The translations under genes and the position numbers were made by a program. This document shows, one piece after another, positions 55,401 to 63,574 of a stretch of DNA of 64,000 bases. Every line of letters starts with the position of its first letter. Positions within the stretch are counted from its first letter, which is position 1. The stretch spans positions 2,121,557-2,185,556 of the forward strand of contig NZ_CP130886.1 in the NCBI RefSeq assembly GCF_030622045.1, written 5' to 3'. Origin of the DNA: Planctellipticum variicoloris. Lineage in GTDB: Bacteria > Planctomycetota > Planctomycetia > Planctomycetales > Planctomycetaceae. The notes beneath the pieces are model-generated. The model had not been told where the DNA came from, searched no databases, and was given only the letters and a program-made list of their open reading frames with translations.

Positions 55401-56313
55401 GAAGCTCGTCGAGAATGCGCTGACCGGCGAGCTGCAGCCGTGGAAGATCACGCGGGCTTACGGCTGCAACAGCATCATCGCCAGCGAGAACCTGCTGACC
55501 TTCCGATCGGGAGCGGCGGGCTTCTACGATCTGCTGACTGAAGGGGGGACCGGGAATTTCGGCGGCTTCAAGTCGGGCTGCACGTCGAATCTGGTCGTCG
55601 CGGACGGCGTGCTGAATGCGCCGGACTACACGCGGACTTGCAGTTGCGCTTACCAGAATCAGACTTCGCTGGCGCTGGTGCATATGCCCGAGATGGATGC
55701 CTGGACCATCAGCAATTTCGGGGTGTCCGATTCGTCGAGAAGACGCCTGCGGCAACTGGGGGTCAATTTCGGTGCGCCGGGCGACCGGCGCGATCCGCAG
55801 GGCCTCATGTGGCTGGAGTACCCCGCCGTGGCCGGGGATGGGCCGAATCTCGACCTGACGATGACGGGAGAACCGCGGTACTTTCAGGACCATTCGACTT
55901 CGAGGCCTGACGCCGCACTGCCGTGGGTGGCGTCGTCGGGCGTCGAGGGACTGACGGGCCTGCGGTTGCAGTTGAAGGTGTTGCCGGCCCCGGATTCGAA
56001 ATCGGATCGTCCTGCCAGTGCGATCGCTCCAGTCAGCGTACCGGCGGTTGCATCGCCAGCGCCGTCGGAACCGTATCGCGTGCGGCTGCATTTCGGGATT
56101 CCGAGGGATTCGGTCGGCGAGGAACGGGTGTTTGACGTGGCCGTGCAGGGGGAGGCCATAGTCGAGACCATCAGGCTGGGCGGCGACTCCGGAGCGACCG
56201 CAGTACACACCATCGAACGGGTGCTGCTGGGGGACGCGATTGAGATTGCGTTCACGCCGCGAACAGGTCGTGCGGTGCTCTCCGGGATCGAACTGCAGCG
56301 TCTGGCGGAGTAA
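52447..56313 (+). CDS. Exported PQQ-type beta-propeller protein with degenerate methyltransferase-like segment
   Basis: A 1288-residue protein: signal peptide (FLSLICFVMAAGMAANAADW), N-terminal propeller with PQQ-like blades (LAAYDVETGRELWSYFASGP, LYCLNAADGTLLWSFRGGPS, VYALDAETGSVVWVNDETGS), then a segment at about 460-610 with the layout of a class I methyltransferase (GYSVWLGAANESLVTAMAAT, VELTIVDEDRDRVGRLQRVL, GAGLYGRVTVRQT), motif I degenerate. A second propeller follows (VLDAATGRTLTDI, ALDSRTGEQAWELPGQVFGT), a Cys-containing region (GCTSNLVVADG, TRTCSCAYQNQT) and a C-terminal malectin-like beta domain. It is a paralogue of the convergent gene at 57.8-61.7 kb. Catalysis is unknown. Confidence 0.85.
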   Translation: MILRAIRFLSLICFVMAAGMAANAADWPMWRCDAARSAVSSEQLPAELKLLWSREFSPRKQAWDDALNLDLMTYDRVFEPVVMGGRLFLGFNDRDKLAAYDVETGRELWSYFASGPVRLPPVAWKDRVFFASDDGHLYCLNAADGTLLWSFRGGPSSRQMLGNQRLVSAWPMRGGPVIRDGKVYVAASIWPFMGTFVYALDAETGSVVWVNDETGSQYIKQPHSAPSFAGVAPQGALVATDDVLLVPGGRSVPAAFDRHTGKLLYFELNAGGKGTGGSFVAANEESWFVHTRGKGTREFSLKTGVKTAFLPDEPVLAGDRIYASQTDQDRPVIRGFDSRSKEVLWELPVDGRGDLILAGDTLYAAGKPATDAGGAQGQSLLTAIRLPADGQPAVVQRIWTVSGTVERLVAANGKLLAVTLEGRVLAYGAGETASERRLAESVTPLEPEAAAARTAVRLLQAGAAEGYSVWLGAANESLVTAMAATSPFVELTIVDEDRDRVGRLQRVLDGAGLYGRVTVRQTPRSEFLPPPYLANMLFVGVEQTSAVLSEGSLLARLYDSVRPYGGVLYLLTAPDEIERVRGEIVGRELEQAEVESTEFGVVVRRVGALPGAGVWTHQHGDIANTIKSNDERVKLPLGVLWFGGVSHDDILPRHGHGPPEQVVGGRLIIQGMNSLTARDVYTGRVLWKREFADLGTFDVYFDATYKETPLDPAYNQVHIPGANARGTNYVATSDRVYLIEGAVCHVLDAATGRTLTDIALPQEDPAQPKEWGYLGVYGDVLIGGVGFARYRSRHDLESEVDAGLSPKRAAFGAKSLDRAASLALVGFDRHTGEQLWKVDARHSFWHNGIVAGSGLVYALDRNPKPVEDFLRRRGKSNPETYRILALDSRTGEQAWELPGQVFGTWLGYSEKHDLLLQAGAAASDRLSSEVGQGMAVYRGKTGAQVWKKDDLKYSGPCVLHNDLIITNANSNSESAGAFYLTDGSQKLVENALTGELQPWKITRAYGCNSIIASENLLTFRSGAAGFYDLLTEGGTGNFGGFKSGCTSNLVVADGVLNAPDYTRTCSCAYQNQTSLALVHMPEMDAWTISNFGVSDSSRRRLRQLGVNFGAPGDRRDPQGLMWLEYPAVAGDGPNLDLTMTGEPRYFQDHSTSRPDAALPWVASSGVEGLTGLRLQLKVLPAPDSKSDRPASAIAPVSVPAVASPAPSEPYRVRLHFGIPRDSVGEERVFDVAVQGEAIVETIRLGGDSGATAVHTIERVLLGDAIEIAFTPRTGRAVLSGIELQRLAE

Positions 56314-56384
56314 AATGAGGGCTGCCTTTTCTCGAACTGGCGATCGCCAAATCGAGGAGCCCGCCTGGAAGGTCTGAACTACCG

Positions 56385-57548
56385 ATGATGAATTTGTCTT
56401 TCCGCCCGGTCCGCATGCTGCTGACGGTCCTGCTGGCGTTTGCTCTGGTTGCTGGTCCTGTGGGGTCGTCCGCCGAGGCCTGCAACGTACCGGTTTTTCG
56501 CTATGCCCTGGAGCACTGGCGTCCGGATCCGTATCGGGGCGTGCTGTTTCATCGCGGTCCGTTGTCCGCTGCCGACCAGGAACAACTGGAGAAGCTGCAG
56601 GCTGCGGCCGGAGATTCCAAGGTCAATCTGACGCTCCGGACGGTGGATCTCGACGGCTCTCCGGATGCTGCTGATCGGGAGCTGTTGCCGGCTGCCGACG
56701 CGCCGGATTTGCCGCGACTGGTGATTCAGTACCCGGCGCATCTGCGGGTCGACAAGCCGGTCTGGGCCGGTCCGCTCGGTGATACGGAGCTGGCGGCGCT
56801 GCTCGACTCTCCGTTGCGGCGGGAAGTTCTGAAGCGACTGACGTCCGGGCAGACTGCGGTCTGGCTGATGGTCGACAGCGGCGACGCCGGGCAGGATGAC
56901 GCGGCGGCGGCGACGCTCGAACAGGAGTTAAAGGGGCTCCAGACGACGCTGAAGCTGCCGGAACTGACCGATTCACCCGAGGATGTGATTCAGGACGGAC
57001 CTCCGCTGCGCGTGGAGTTTTCTCTGATGAGAGTTCGTCGGGACGATCCGGCGGAGCAGGCGCTCGTGGCGATGCTGACGGGCTGCGAAGAGGATCTTGC
57101 GGGGCTGGACGAGCCGCTGGTCTTTCCGCTGTTCGGCCGCAGCCGGGCGATGTTGCCGCTGGTGGGGGGCGGAATTTCGGCGGACAACATCCGGGGATCG
57201 GCAAAGTTCCTCGCCGGGGCCTGTTCGTGCCAGGTCAAAGAGCTGAATCCCGGCTTCGACCTGCTGATCACGGCGGACTGGAATGCGCTGCTTTCATGGG
57301 CGAAGTCGCCCGCGTTTGCATCGGGAGAGTCGTTGACTGCAGAGCCGGAACTGGTGCCGATTCCGAGCGGAACGAAGTCTGCGCCCTCGAAGGTGGTCGT
57401 GACGGAGGCGGTCAAAGTCCTTCCTGAGGTTGAGATTCACGCCGAGTCCGATGCGCCTGCCCAATCGGATTCGTTGCTGCCGATTCTGGCAGGTGTCGTC
57501 CTGCTCGGGCTGGTGGCGTCTGTGCTGGTTCGGCGGCGGCGATCATAA
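56385..57548 (+). CDS. Exported, C-terminally anchored protein of unknown function
   Basis: A 387-residue protein: signal peptide (MLLTVLLAFALVAGPVGSSA), a conserved-looking mature start ACNVPVFRYALEHWRPDPYR, an alpha/beta domain with an internal Cys region (LAGACSCQVKELNPGFDLLI), an acidic linker and a C-terminal helix LLPILAGVVLLGLVASVLV followed by RRRRS, as in sortase-type or tail-anchored surface proteins. There is no LPxTG. CNVPVFRYALERW-type starts recur in planctomycetes, but I know no function. ATG at 56385 or 56388. It lies between the two convergent PQQ-propeller paralogues and may be related to them. Confidence 0.75.
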   Translation: MMNLSFRPVRMLLTVLLAFALVAGPVGSSAEACNVPVFRYALEHWRPDPYRGVLFHRGPLSAADQEQLEKLQAAAGDSKVNLTLRTVDLDGSPDAADRELLPAADAPDLPRLVIQYPAHLRVDKPVWAGPLGDTELAALLDSPLRREVLKRLTSGQTAVWLMVDSGDAGQDDAAAATLEQELKGLQTTLKLPELTDSPEDVIQDGPPLRVEFSLMRVRRDDPAEQALVAMLTGCEEDLAGLDEPLVFPLFGRSRAMLPLVGGGISADNIRGSAKFLAGACSCQVKELNPGFDLLITADWNALLSWAKSPAFASGESLTAEPELVPIPSGTKSAPSKVVVTEAVKVLPEVEIHAESDAPAQSDSLLPILAGVVLLGLVASVLVRRRRS

Positions 57549-57690
57549 GATCGCTGGCGGAAACCTTCCGCCGTCCCTCCGGGACGGTGCGTGGAGCCGC
57601 CCCCGTCTTCCACGGGTTGCGCTGCGCCCGCTGTCGCGGTCTGCGCTTCACCCGTGGCTACAGCCCGACGCCCCTTGCGGGGCTGATAGT
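57549..57690. repeat. Palindromic repeat element with nested hairpins
   Basis: Four stems in 130 nt: GGCGGAA/TTCCGCC (57556-57572), CCGTCCC-TCC-GGGACGG (57571-57587), CCACGGGT/ACCCGTGG (57610-57657) and GCCCC-TTGC-GGGGC (57670-57683). It lies between convergent genes and could terminate both, but the compound structure is that of a dispersed planctomycete repeat. The spacer to 57797 holds nothing else recognisable. Confidence 0.7.
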
Positions 57691-57797
57691 GCGTTGAGGA
57701 AACTCCGCGAAACACCCCGATATTCCTGTCTGTCCGCATTCCTCAACCAACTGCTGTGGCGGAACGAGTCACCGAAATTGTGCGGGACTTCCGGCCT

Positions 57798-60700
57798 CTA
57801 CTTTGTGGCAGGTTCGCGAATGGCCTCGATGGCGTTGAGCACCGGCGTTCCGTGCTGGGCTCGCAGGTCGATCACCAGCTCGCGTTCGATGCGGACGTTG
57901 CGGATCTCGCGAACGACCGGCTTGACCGCGGAGTCTTCGTCGGGTGCGGGAGTCAGAGACAGCCCTTCGACGACTTCCTTGCCATTGAAACGCACGTCCA
58001 GGACGGTCGGTTCTTTGGCGCCTGAGCGGGCCTCGGCGAAGTGCAGCCGGATGGTGTAGCTGGCGGGTTCGTCCCCTTCGCCCAGGAGGGGCAGCGTCAG
58101 TTGCTTCAGGCCGTCGGCCCACGACGAATAGAGCCAGGGGGTGTCGGAGGCCGATGGCGCGACGCGGGTCTCCTCGACGTTGTTGAAGTCGCCGCCGGTT
58201 TCAAACTGCGGACGCAAATCGAGCCGGACGTCGAGCGACGTCTCTTTGTAGGCGTCGCGCCGCGGCCAGGAGAACCAGATCGTGCCCAGGGCGTCTTTGC
58301 GATCTCCCGGCGCCCCGAGGTTCACCGCGAGGTGCTGCACGGGAGTCTGTGCTCCGACGGCGCTGTAAATCGTCCATGGCCGGCGGGTTTCGCGGGGTTC
58401 CATCACGATGGTCGAGGCGATCGAGAACTGGCAGACGCAGCCCGCGCTCGCTTCGGGAATCATTACGAGCCCGTTGGCCGCGATGGCGTTGATCCAGCAG
58501 CCGAGGCGATGCCCGGCGAAGTGGCGGATGCCGGCGTCCTCATTCAGATCGATGTACCCGGTGAAACCGGAGCGGAACATGATCATGCCGGAGTCGCAGC
58601 CGGTGAGCATGCCGCAGTGGTGTCCCGTCCGCATGATGCTCCAGGGGGCCTCTGCGCCGGTGATCGGGTGCTGGCGGGTGATCTGTTCGCCGGAGGTGAG
58701 GTCGTACATCCAGGGTTCGGCGAGGATCTTCTTGCCGACGATGATCGGACGGTTGCGGTAGTTGGCGTCTTTGGCCCAGAGCTTGAAGCCGTCGTACGCC
58801 GAGAGGGCGACGAGGCGCCGCCGCTGGAATTCGCCGGCGACGAACTGCTTCCAGTAGTGGCCGTTGGCGTTGGCGCCGCAGAGGACGAGGGTGTCGTTGT
58901 CGTACATCATGGTGAGCTTGCCGCCGCCGATGCCGATATCGCTGCAGTCGGTGACGTCGACGGCCTGCTCCCAGAGCTTCTTGCCTGTCTTGAGATCGAG
59001 TGCGACGGTCAGGCGGACGTCGGCCTCCTTCAGTCGCTTCTCCGCCAGAACCTGTTCTTCGCCGGTCAGTTCGGCCAGACGGGATTTGTCCTGCCGCAGC
59101 AGGTTTTCCCGCTGCTCGCTGGTGATCGAGCTGTCGATGAAGAAGATTCGATCGGGGCCGATGGCGATCGTATGGTGCGAGATGCTCTTCCCGGCGTAGG
59201 CCCAGAGGTGTTTTCCGGTGGCGATGTCGATGGCGAAGAGGCCGTCGGTGGCGTCTTCGGTGGTTTTGCCGCGGCGGCGGAGGGCGGCCGCCAGCTCCTG
59301 CCGGATCGTCGCCGTCCCCACCAGGAGGCCATTGTTGACGGCGACGTAGCCCCATTCGTAGCGTCCGTCGGTCTTGCCGGGAGGGAGTTCGTGCGTCGCG
59401 ACCACTTTGCCGGTCGCCATGTCGACCTGGAGGCATTTGTCGCCGATGAAGTGAAACAGGCTGTCTTCGCCCGCTGCCAGGTTGCCGGGATTCTGGTTCT
59501 GGAAGACGCCGGTCCGGACGGCCTTGGGGTTCTCGTGCGTCCAGAGGTGGCGACCGTTGTAGGAGTCGTAGGCCAGGATTGTGTTTTCGCCCTGGACGAA
59601 CAGTCGGCCGTTCACCGCCAGAGGCCCCACGGCCCCCTCGTGGCGGTTGACCATCTCGCCGGGACCTGGATCGCCATACCACAGGACGCCAAGGTCTCCC
59701 TGGATGCGGCGGTCACTGCTCACCGCCGTGTTGCCCGGGTTACCATACTGATGCGACCAGTTCCCGGCTCCCGGGAGAGGGCCGCGGGTCATGATCAGCC
59801 AGTTGTCGGCGATCTTCGTCTCAAGCTGATTTCCCAGCGCGGAGCTGAGGGACCAGTCGCGGAGTTTGGCGGGAGCGATTTCGCCGGCGGAGGCCGGGCG
59901 TCCCAGGCACAAGAGCCCTCCAACCGGTTTGAGGTGACGTTCAATCTGCTCCAATGGCAGCGTCCATGTTCCGTCTTTGATGACGGTGTCCGAGACGATC
60001 AGGTCGGCGAAGTAGTTCGAATACGGGAGCGGGGCGAGATCGCGCTGATGCACGACGACGCGGTGACCGTAGAGTCCCGCGGCGGCCAGCCGCTGACGGG
60101 CGCGGGTGACTTTCTCGGCGGAAGGCTCGACACAGTAGATCTTCAGTTCACTTTGACGGGCGAGTTCCAGCGCCAGCCGGCCCTCTTCGCCGCCCACGAC
60201 CAGTCCGTAGCCCGCGTTGACGCCGGACCGCTTCAGGATCTCCGCTGCTGCCGCACGGTACTGCGGGCTCTGGTCGTCGTCCGGAACGGTTGCGGGCTGC
60301 AGGTCGGTCACGATCTGCGGCGACGGAGTCGCGGAACTGCCGAAGCTGTGGATCGCACCGGCGTCCGTGCTGACGAGGAGTCGGCTCTCGGCGACGGCGA
60401 GGCCGCGTGCATCACCTTCCAGCTCGTGGGTCCAGACCTGCCGGCCGTCTTTGGAATCGTACGCGGTGACGCGACCGGGGCCTCCCACGACGACGACATT
60501 TCCGGCGGCCAGGAGGGCTTTGTCGTCGCCGGTCTCGGTCGACCAGACGATCCCGACCGATTCGAGCTGCTTCATTTCCGCAGCGTCGCCGCGAATCTGC
60601 TCCTTCAATTGATCGGCCTCGTCGCCCTTCAGGCTGCGGAGCGACTTGGCCTGGTTGGCGAGTTTCTCCTCCAGAGCGTGGCGCTTACGGCTGGCGACGG

Positions 60701-61736
60701 CATATTCCAGACGGTTCAGTCGAGACAGACGCGTGCCGGTTACGATGTAGGCAGCGTCGCCTTGGATGGCCATCTGCTGGCCTTCAAACCAGCCGAAACC
60801 GACGTCGCCGGTCAGTTCGTCCATGGCGAGCAGGTGGTGCTCGCCGCCGGAATAGAGCTGGCCGTCGGCGAGCATGGCGCGCGTTCCGCCGACGACTCCG
60901 CCTGCCGCGCCACGCCAGCTATGCGTCCGCTTGTGGAGCAGTTTGCTGGCTTTGAGATCAAAGACGGCGGGGAGGGATCCGCCCGACGGGACGACCAGCA
61001 GATCGTCTTTCGCGAGCAGGTAGCCCTGGGGCGAAAGATCGTTTCGGCCGGCGTCCTGCGCGCTGAGGTTTTCCTGTTGCCAGACCTGTCGGCCGGTCTG
61101 CGCGTCGACGCCATAGAGATAGATGTCCTCGTGCGGGAAGATTCCGGCCCCCATGTAGGCGACGCCCTGATGGACGAGCAGTCCGGTTCGAACCGGCCAC
61201 TTGGAGATCAGCTCGCCGCGGGCCAGCAGCCACTCGTCGAGTGGGGCGACCTGCCGCTGCCAGAGGATGCGACCGGTCAGGGCGTCGGCGCAATAGGCGA
61301 TTCCGTCGTCAGAGCCGAAGTAGACGCGACCGTCCTGGACGGTCGGCGCCAGTCGAACCGGGCCGCCGGTGAAGCAGGTCCAGAGGAGTTTGCCGGTGGC
61401 CAGATCGCGGCAGTGGAGCTGGTGGTCGACGGTGGAGCCGAAGTAGACGCGGCCATCGACCACAACGGTCCGGAAGGCGTCATCGAAGCGGATGCGATGA
61501 GCCAGCAGCTTGCCTTCGATCGTGCGGCCTTCGGCGCTCGACCAGGCGAGCTTCGGAGCCGCGGGCGCCTGATAGGTCCACTGCAAACTCAGCGGCAGAG
61601 CCAACTGCTCGTCGGTCGAAAACGTTCGCTGGTTGTTGCCGCCTTCCGTCGGCCAGTCGGCCGCGAAAAGTTCTGCGGGTGTTGTCGCGGTAAATGACAA
61701 CAGCAGGATCGCGAGAATTCGAGCTCTGGAACACAT
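57798..61736 (-). CDS. Exported PQQ-type beta-propeller protein with embedded SAM-methyltransferase-like domain
   Basis: A 1312-residue protein: signal peptide (ILAILLLSFTATTPAELFAA), propeller blades (QLHCRDLATGKLLWTCFTGG, AYCADALTGRILWQRQVAPL, YGVDAQTGRQVWQQENLSAQ), then at about residues 510-660 a class I methyltransferase-like domain with motif I GYGLVVGGEEGRLALEL, acidic strand-2 IYCVEPSAEKVTRARQRL and motif III/IV YFADLIVSDTVI. A second propeller (TILAYDSYNGRHLWTHENPK, LFAIDIATGKHLWAYAGKSI), a Cys region (HHCGMLTGCDSGMIM, ASAGCVCQFSI) and a malectin-like C-terminus follow. Motif I is better kept than in the convergent paralogue. A SAM-using domain outside the cytoplasm would be unusual; function unknown. 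Confidence 0.85.
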   Translation of the reverse strand: MCSRARILAILLLSFTATTPAELFAADWPTEGGNNQRTFSTDEQLALPLSLQWTYQAPAAPKLAWSSAEGRTIEGKLLAHRIRFDDAFRTVVVDGRVYFGSTVDHQLHCRDLATGKLLWTCFTGGPVRLAPTVQDGRVYFGSDDGIAYCADALTGRILWQRQVAPLDEWLLARGELISKWPVRTGLLVHQGVAYMGAGIFPHEDIYLYGVDAQTGRQVWQQENLSAQDAGRNDLSPQGYLLAKDDLLVVPSGGSLPAVFDLKASKLLHKRTHSWRGAAGGVVGGTRAMLADGQLYSGGEHHLLAMDELTGDVGFGWFEGQQMAIQGDAAYIVTGTRLSRLNRLEYAVASRKRHALEEKLANQAKSLRSLKGDEADQLKEQIRGDAAEMKQLESVGIVWSTETGDDKALLAAGNVVVVGGPGRVTAYDSKDGRQVWTHELEGDARGLAVAESRLLVSTDAGAIHSFGSSATPSPQIVTDLQPATVPDDDQSPQYRAAAAEILKRSGVNAGYGLVVGGEEGRLALELARQSELKIYCVEPSAEKVTRARQRLAAAGLYGHRVVVHQRDLAPLPYSNYFADLIVSDTVIKDGTWTLPLEQIERHLKPVGGLLCLGRPASAGEIAPAKLRDWSLSSALGNQLETKIADNWLIMTRGPLPGAGNWSHQYGNPGNTAVSSDRRIQGDLGVLWYGDPGPGEMVNRHEGAVGPLAVNGRLFVQGENTILAYDSYNGRHLWTHENPKAVRTGVFQNQNPGNLAAGEDSLFHFIGDKCLQVDMATGKVVATHELPPGKTDGRYEWGYVAVNNGLLVGTATIRQELAAALRRRGKTTEDATDGLFAIDIATGKHLWAYAGKSISHHTIAIGPDRIFFIDSSITSEQRENLLRQDKSRLAELTGEEQVLAEKRLKEADVRLTVALDLKTGKKLWEQAVDVTDCSDIGIGGGKLTMMYDNDTLVLCGANANGHYWKQFVAGEFQRRRLVALSAYDGFKLWAKDANYRNRPIIVGKKILAEPWMYDLTSGEQITRQHPITGAEAPWSIMRTGHHCGMLTGCDSGMIMFRSGFTGYIDLNEDAGIRHFAGHRLGCWINAIAANGLVMIPEASAGCVCQFSIASTIVMEPRETRRPWTIYSAVGAQTPVQHLAVNLGAPGDRKDALGTIWFSWPRRDAYKETSLDVRLDLRPQFETGGDFNNVEETRVAPSASDTPWLYSSWADGLKQLTLPLLGEGDEPASYTIRLHFAEARSGAKEPTVLDVRFNGKEVVEGLSLTPAPDEDSAVKPVVREIRNVRIERELVIDLRAQHGTPVLNAIEAIREPATK

Positions 61737-61807
61737 GGACGAGTCCTCCGTCTGCAGCAATGGTCGTCGCGAAACCTGGATAGCCGGCAGCAACCGTCTC
61801 GAATACG

Positions 61808-62581
61808 TTATGGCGCGAATGTTAAGTTCTGGTTTACGCCGCACGTCGCGCAGTCTTCTCGGCGGGCGACTGGCAGCGTGCGAAAGGCCATGTTGCGGAG
61901 ATCGAACAGCAGCAGACGGCCGGCGAGGGATTCGCCGAGGCCCGCGATCACCTTAATCACTTCCATGGCCGCGAGCGAGCCGACGGTGCTCGAAACCGCG
62001 CTGAAGACCGGGAACTGCCGCTTCCAGTTGGGAGGGGGTTCCGGATAGAGACAGTTCAGGCACGCTGTGCGGCCGGGTATGACGGTCGTCAATCGGCCTT
62101 CGAGTTCGTACATGGCGCAGTCGATCAGCGGCTTCTGCTGGCGGACGGCTTCGCGGTTCATCAGCAGACGTTCGGAGAAGAGGGGGGCGGCGCTGACGAC
62201 GACATCGCAGCGTCCGACGAGATCAGCGGCGTTGCTCTCGGCGATGTTCTCGTCGACGGTCTCGATGGCGATGTTCGGATTCAGCTCTTTCAACCGACGC
62301 TCGGCGGATTCGATCCGGGGGCGTCCGACGCCCGCCGTCGTCATCAGGAGCTGGCGGTTGAGGTCGTTCAGGCGCAGGTTTCCCGCGTGGGCCAGGATCA
62401 GCCGGCCGACGCCTGCGGCCGCCAGTTGCAGGGCGACGGAGCCGCCGACGCCTCCCGCTCGCGAGATCAGCACGGCAGCGCCTTTGAGGCGGCGCTGGCC
62501 GGCGAGGCCGAAGTCGGGGTGGGTCAACTGCCAGGCGTAGCGGTCCTGTTCGTCGTCGGTCAGTTCGGGAAGTACGTCCAT
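61808..62581 (-). CDS. ThiF/MoeB/HesA-family adenylyltransferase-like protein
   Basis: A 257-residue E1-like protein: RYAWQLTHPDFGLAGQRRLK, the nucleotide-binding SRAGGVGGSVALQLAAAGVG, DLNRQLLMTTAGVGRPR, and zinc-binding pairs CLNC and CATC. It would adenylate the C-terminal glycine of the MoaD-like protein encoded just upstream, for sulfur transfer in molybdopterin synthesis. The usual acidic DxD after the second strand is replaced (LAHAGNLRLND), so the adenylation chemistry may differ from MoeB. It is 10 nt downstream of moaD, last gene of the operon. ATG at 62581. Confidence 0.85.
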   Translation of the reverse strand: MDVLPELTDDEQDRYAWQLTHPDFGLAGQRRLKGAAVLISRAGGVGGSVALQLAAAGVGRLILAHAGNLRLNDLNRQLLMTTAGVGRPRIESAERRLKELNPNIAIETVDENIAESNAADLVGRCDVVVSAAPLFSERLLMNREAVRQQKPLIDCAMYELEGRLTTVIPGRTACLNCLYPEPPPNWKRQFPVFSAVSSTVGSLAAMEVIKVIAGLGESLAGRLLLFDLRNMAFRTLPVARREDCATCGVNQNLTFAP

Positions 62582-62591
62582 CGGGCTCGGG

Positions 62592-62876
62592 TTAACCTCC
62601 AGCAATCGGCGGCAGGAGGACCACGGAGTCGCCATCCTGCAGGACGGTCGAGGCGGCCTGTCGCGCCGTGCACGCGGTGTCATTAATTGCAACCAGCAGG
62701 CTGGGCTGCATGGTTCCGGCCAGGGTCAGCAGATGCGGTCTGGCGGACTCCCCGATGGACTGGCTCAGTTGAGCCAGGAGGGCGGCGACGGTCGCCCCGT
62801 CGGGAACCTCGATGCGGTCCTGCGACCGACCGACGGCCGTGCGCAGTTGTCCGGTGTATTCGACGAGGAGTTTCAT
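62592..62876 (-). CDS. moaD: MoaD/ThiS-family sulfur carrier protein
   Basis: A 94-residue ubiquitin-like protein: VEYTGQLRTAVGRSQDRIEV, GATVAALLAQLSQ, LLVAINDTACT, LQDGDSVVLLPPIAGG. The C-terminal Gly-Gly is the site of adenylation and thiocarboxylate formation. As MoaD it is the small subunit of molybdopterin synthase that donates sulfur. Its ATG overlaps the stop of the preceding ABC ATPase gene by 4 nt, so it is translationally coupled to the transporter; a ThiF-like activating enzyme follows. The large subunit MoaE is not in the window. Confidence 0.92.
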   Translation of the reverse strand: MKLLVEYTGQLRTAVGRSQDRIEVPDGATVAALLAQLSQSIGESARPHLLTLAGTMQPSLLVAINDTACTARQAASTVLQDGDSVVLLPPIAGG

Positions 62877-63574
62877 CGCGTTTCGTTCCGGTGTGTCGTT
62901 GCGACGGCCGCCGCAAGCTGTTCGAGCTGACCGATCGGACGTTCGGCGACCTGGCGGGATTCGATGACAAACAGTGTATCGGCGAGCGCCTGGGCCTCAG
63001 CCCGGTTGTGCGTGATGTGCAGCGTCGTCAGGCCGCGGTCCCGCTGAATCGACCTGAGAAGTTCGCAGAGACGTTGCCGGGTCGTTTCGTCGAGGGCTGC
63101 GAGGGGCTCGTCCAGCAGCAGGATCTGCGGTTCGAAGGCCAGCGCCCGGCCGAGCGCAACGCGCTGCGCCTCGCCGCCGCTGAGATGGCGCACGTGCCGA
63201 TCCAGCAGCGCTTCGATCCCGAGTACGTGCGACAATTCGGCGACTCGATTTCTGAGCGTGGCCCGGTCGGCGCGGCGGATTCGCAGCGCGAACTCCAGAT
63301 GCCCGCGGACGGTCATCGTGGGAAACAGCGCGAGGTCCTGCGGGACGTAGCCGATGCCCCGGTCGGCGGGTTTCCAGCGGGTGACATCCACGCCGCCGAC
63401 CACTACTCGACCGGCGGCGACCGTGCGCAGCCCGCAGATGGCCTCCAGAATGGTGGTTTTGCCCTCTCCGGTGCGACCCATCAGGATGGCGTAGCCTCCC
63501 TGCGGCACGGTGAGGTTGACCTGGCTCAGAACGAACGGGCCGGAGCGGATCGTGACGTCGCGGAGCTCGATCAT
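62873..63574 (-). CDS. modC: ModC-type ABC transporter ATPase (molybdate/tungstate)
   Basis: A 233-residue ATPase: Walker A MGRTGEGKTT, Q-loop GYVPQDLALFP, signature LSGGEAQRVALGRAL, Walker B ILLLDEPLAALD, His switch LHITHNRAEA. It ends shortly after the ATPase core and lacks the C-terminal TOBE/MOP regulatory domain of classical ModC, resembling the short WtpC/TupC-type ATPases of tungstate systems. It energises import through the permease encoded upstream (ATGA overlap) and is coupled to moaD downstream. Co-occurrence with MoaD and ThiF-like genes supports Mo/W rather than another anion. ATG at 63574. Confidence 0.88.
   Translation of the reverse strand: MIELRDVTIRSGPFVLSQVNLTVPQGGYAILMGRTGEGKTTILEAICGLRTVAAGRVVVGGVDVTRWKPADRGIGYVPQDLALFPTMTVRGHLEFALRIRRADRATLRNRVAELSHVLGIEALLDRHVRHLSGGEAQRVALGRALAFEPQILLLDEPLAALDETTRQRLCELLRSIQRDRGLTTLHITHNRAEAQALADTLFVIESRQVAERPIGQLEQLAAAVATTHRNETR

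Noticed and set aside
58041-61697. 1218-codon plus-strand frame opposite the propeller gene
   Set aside because: Shadow of the minus-strand gene; no signal peptide, domain or ribosome binding site, while the minus strand has clear PQQ blades.
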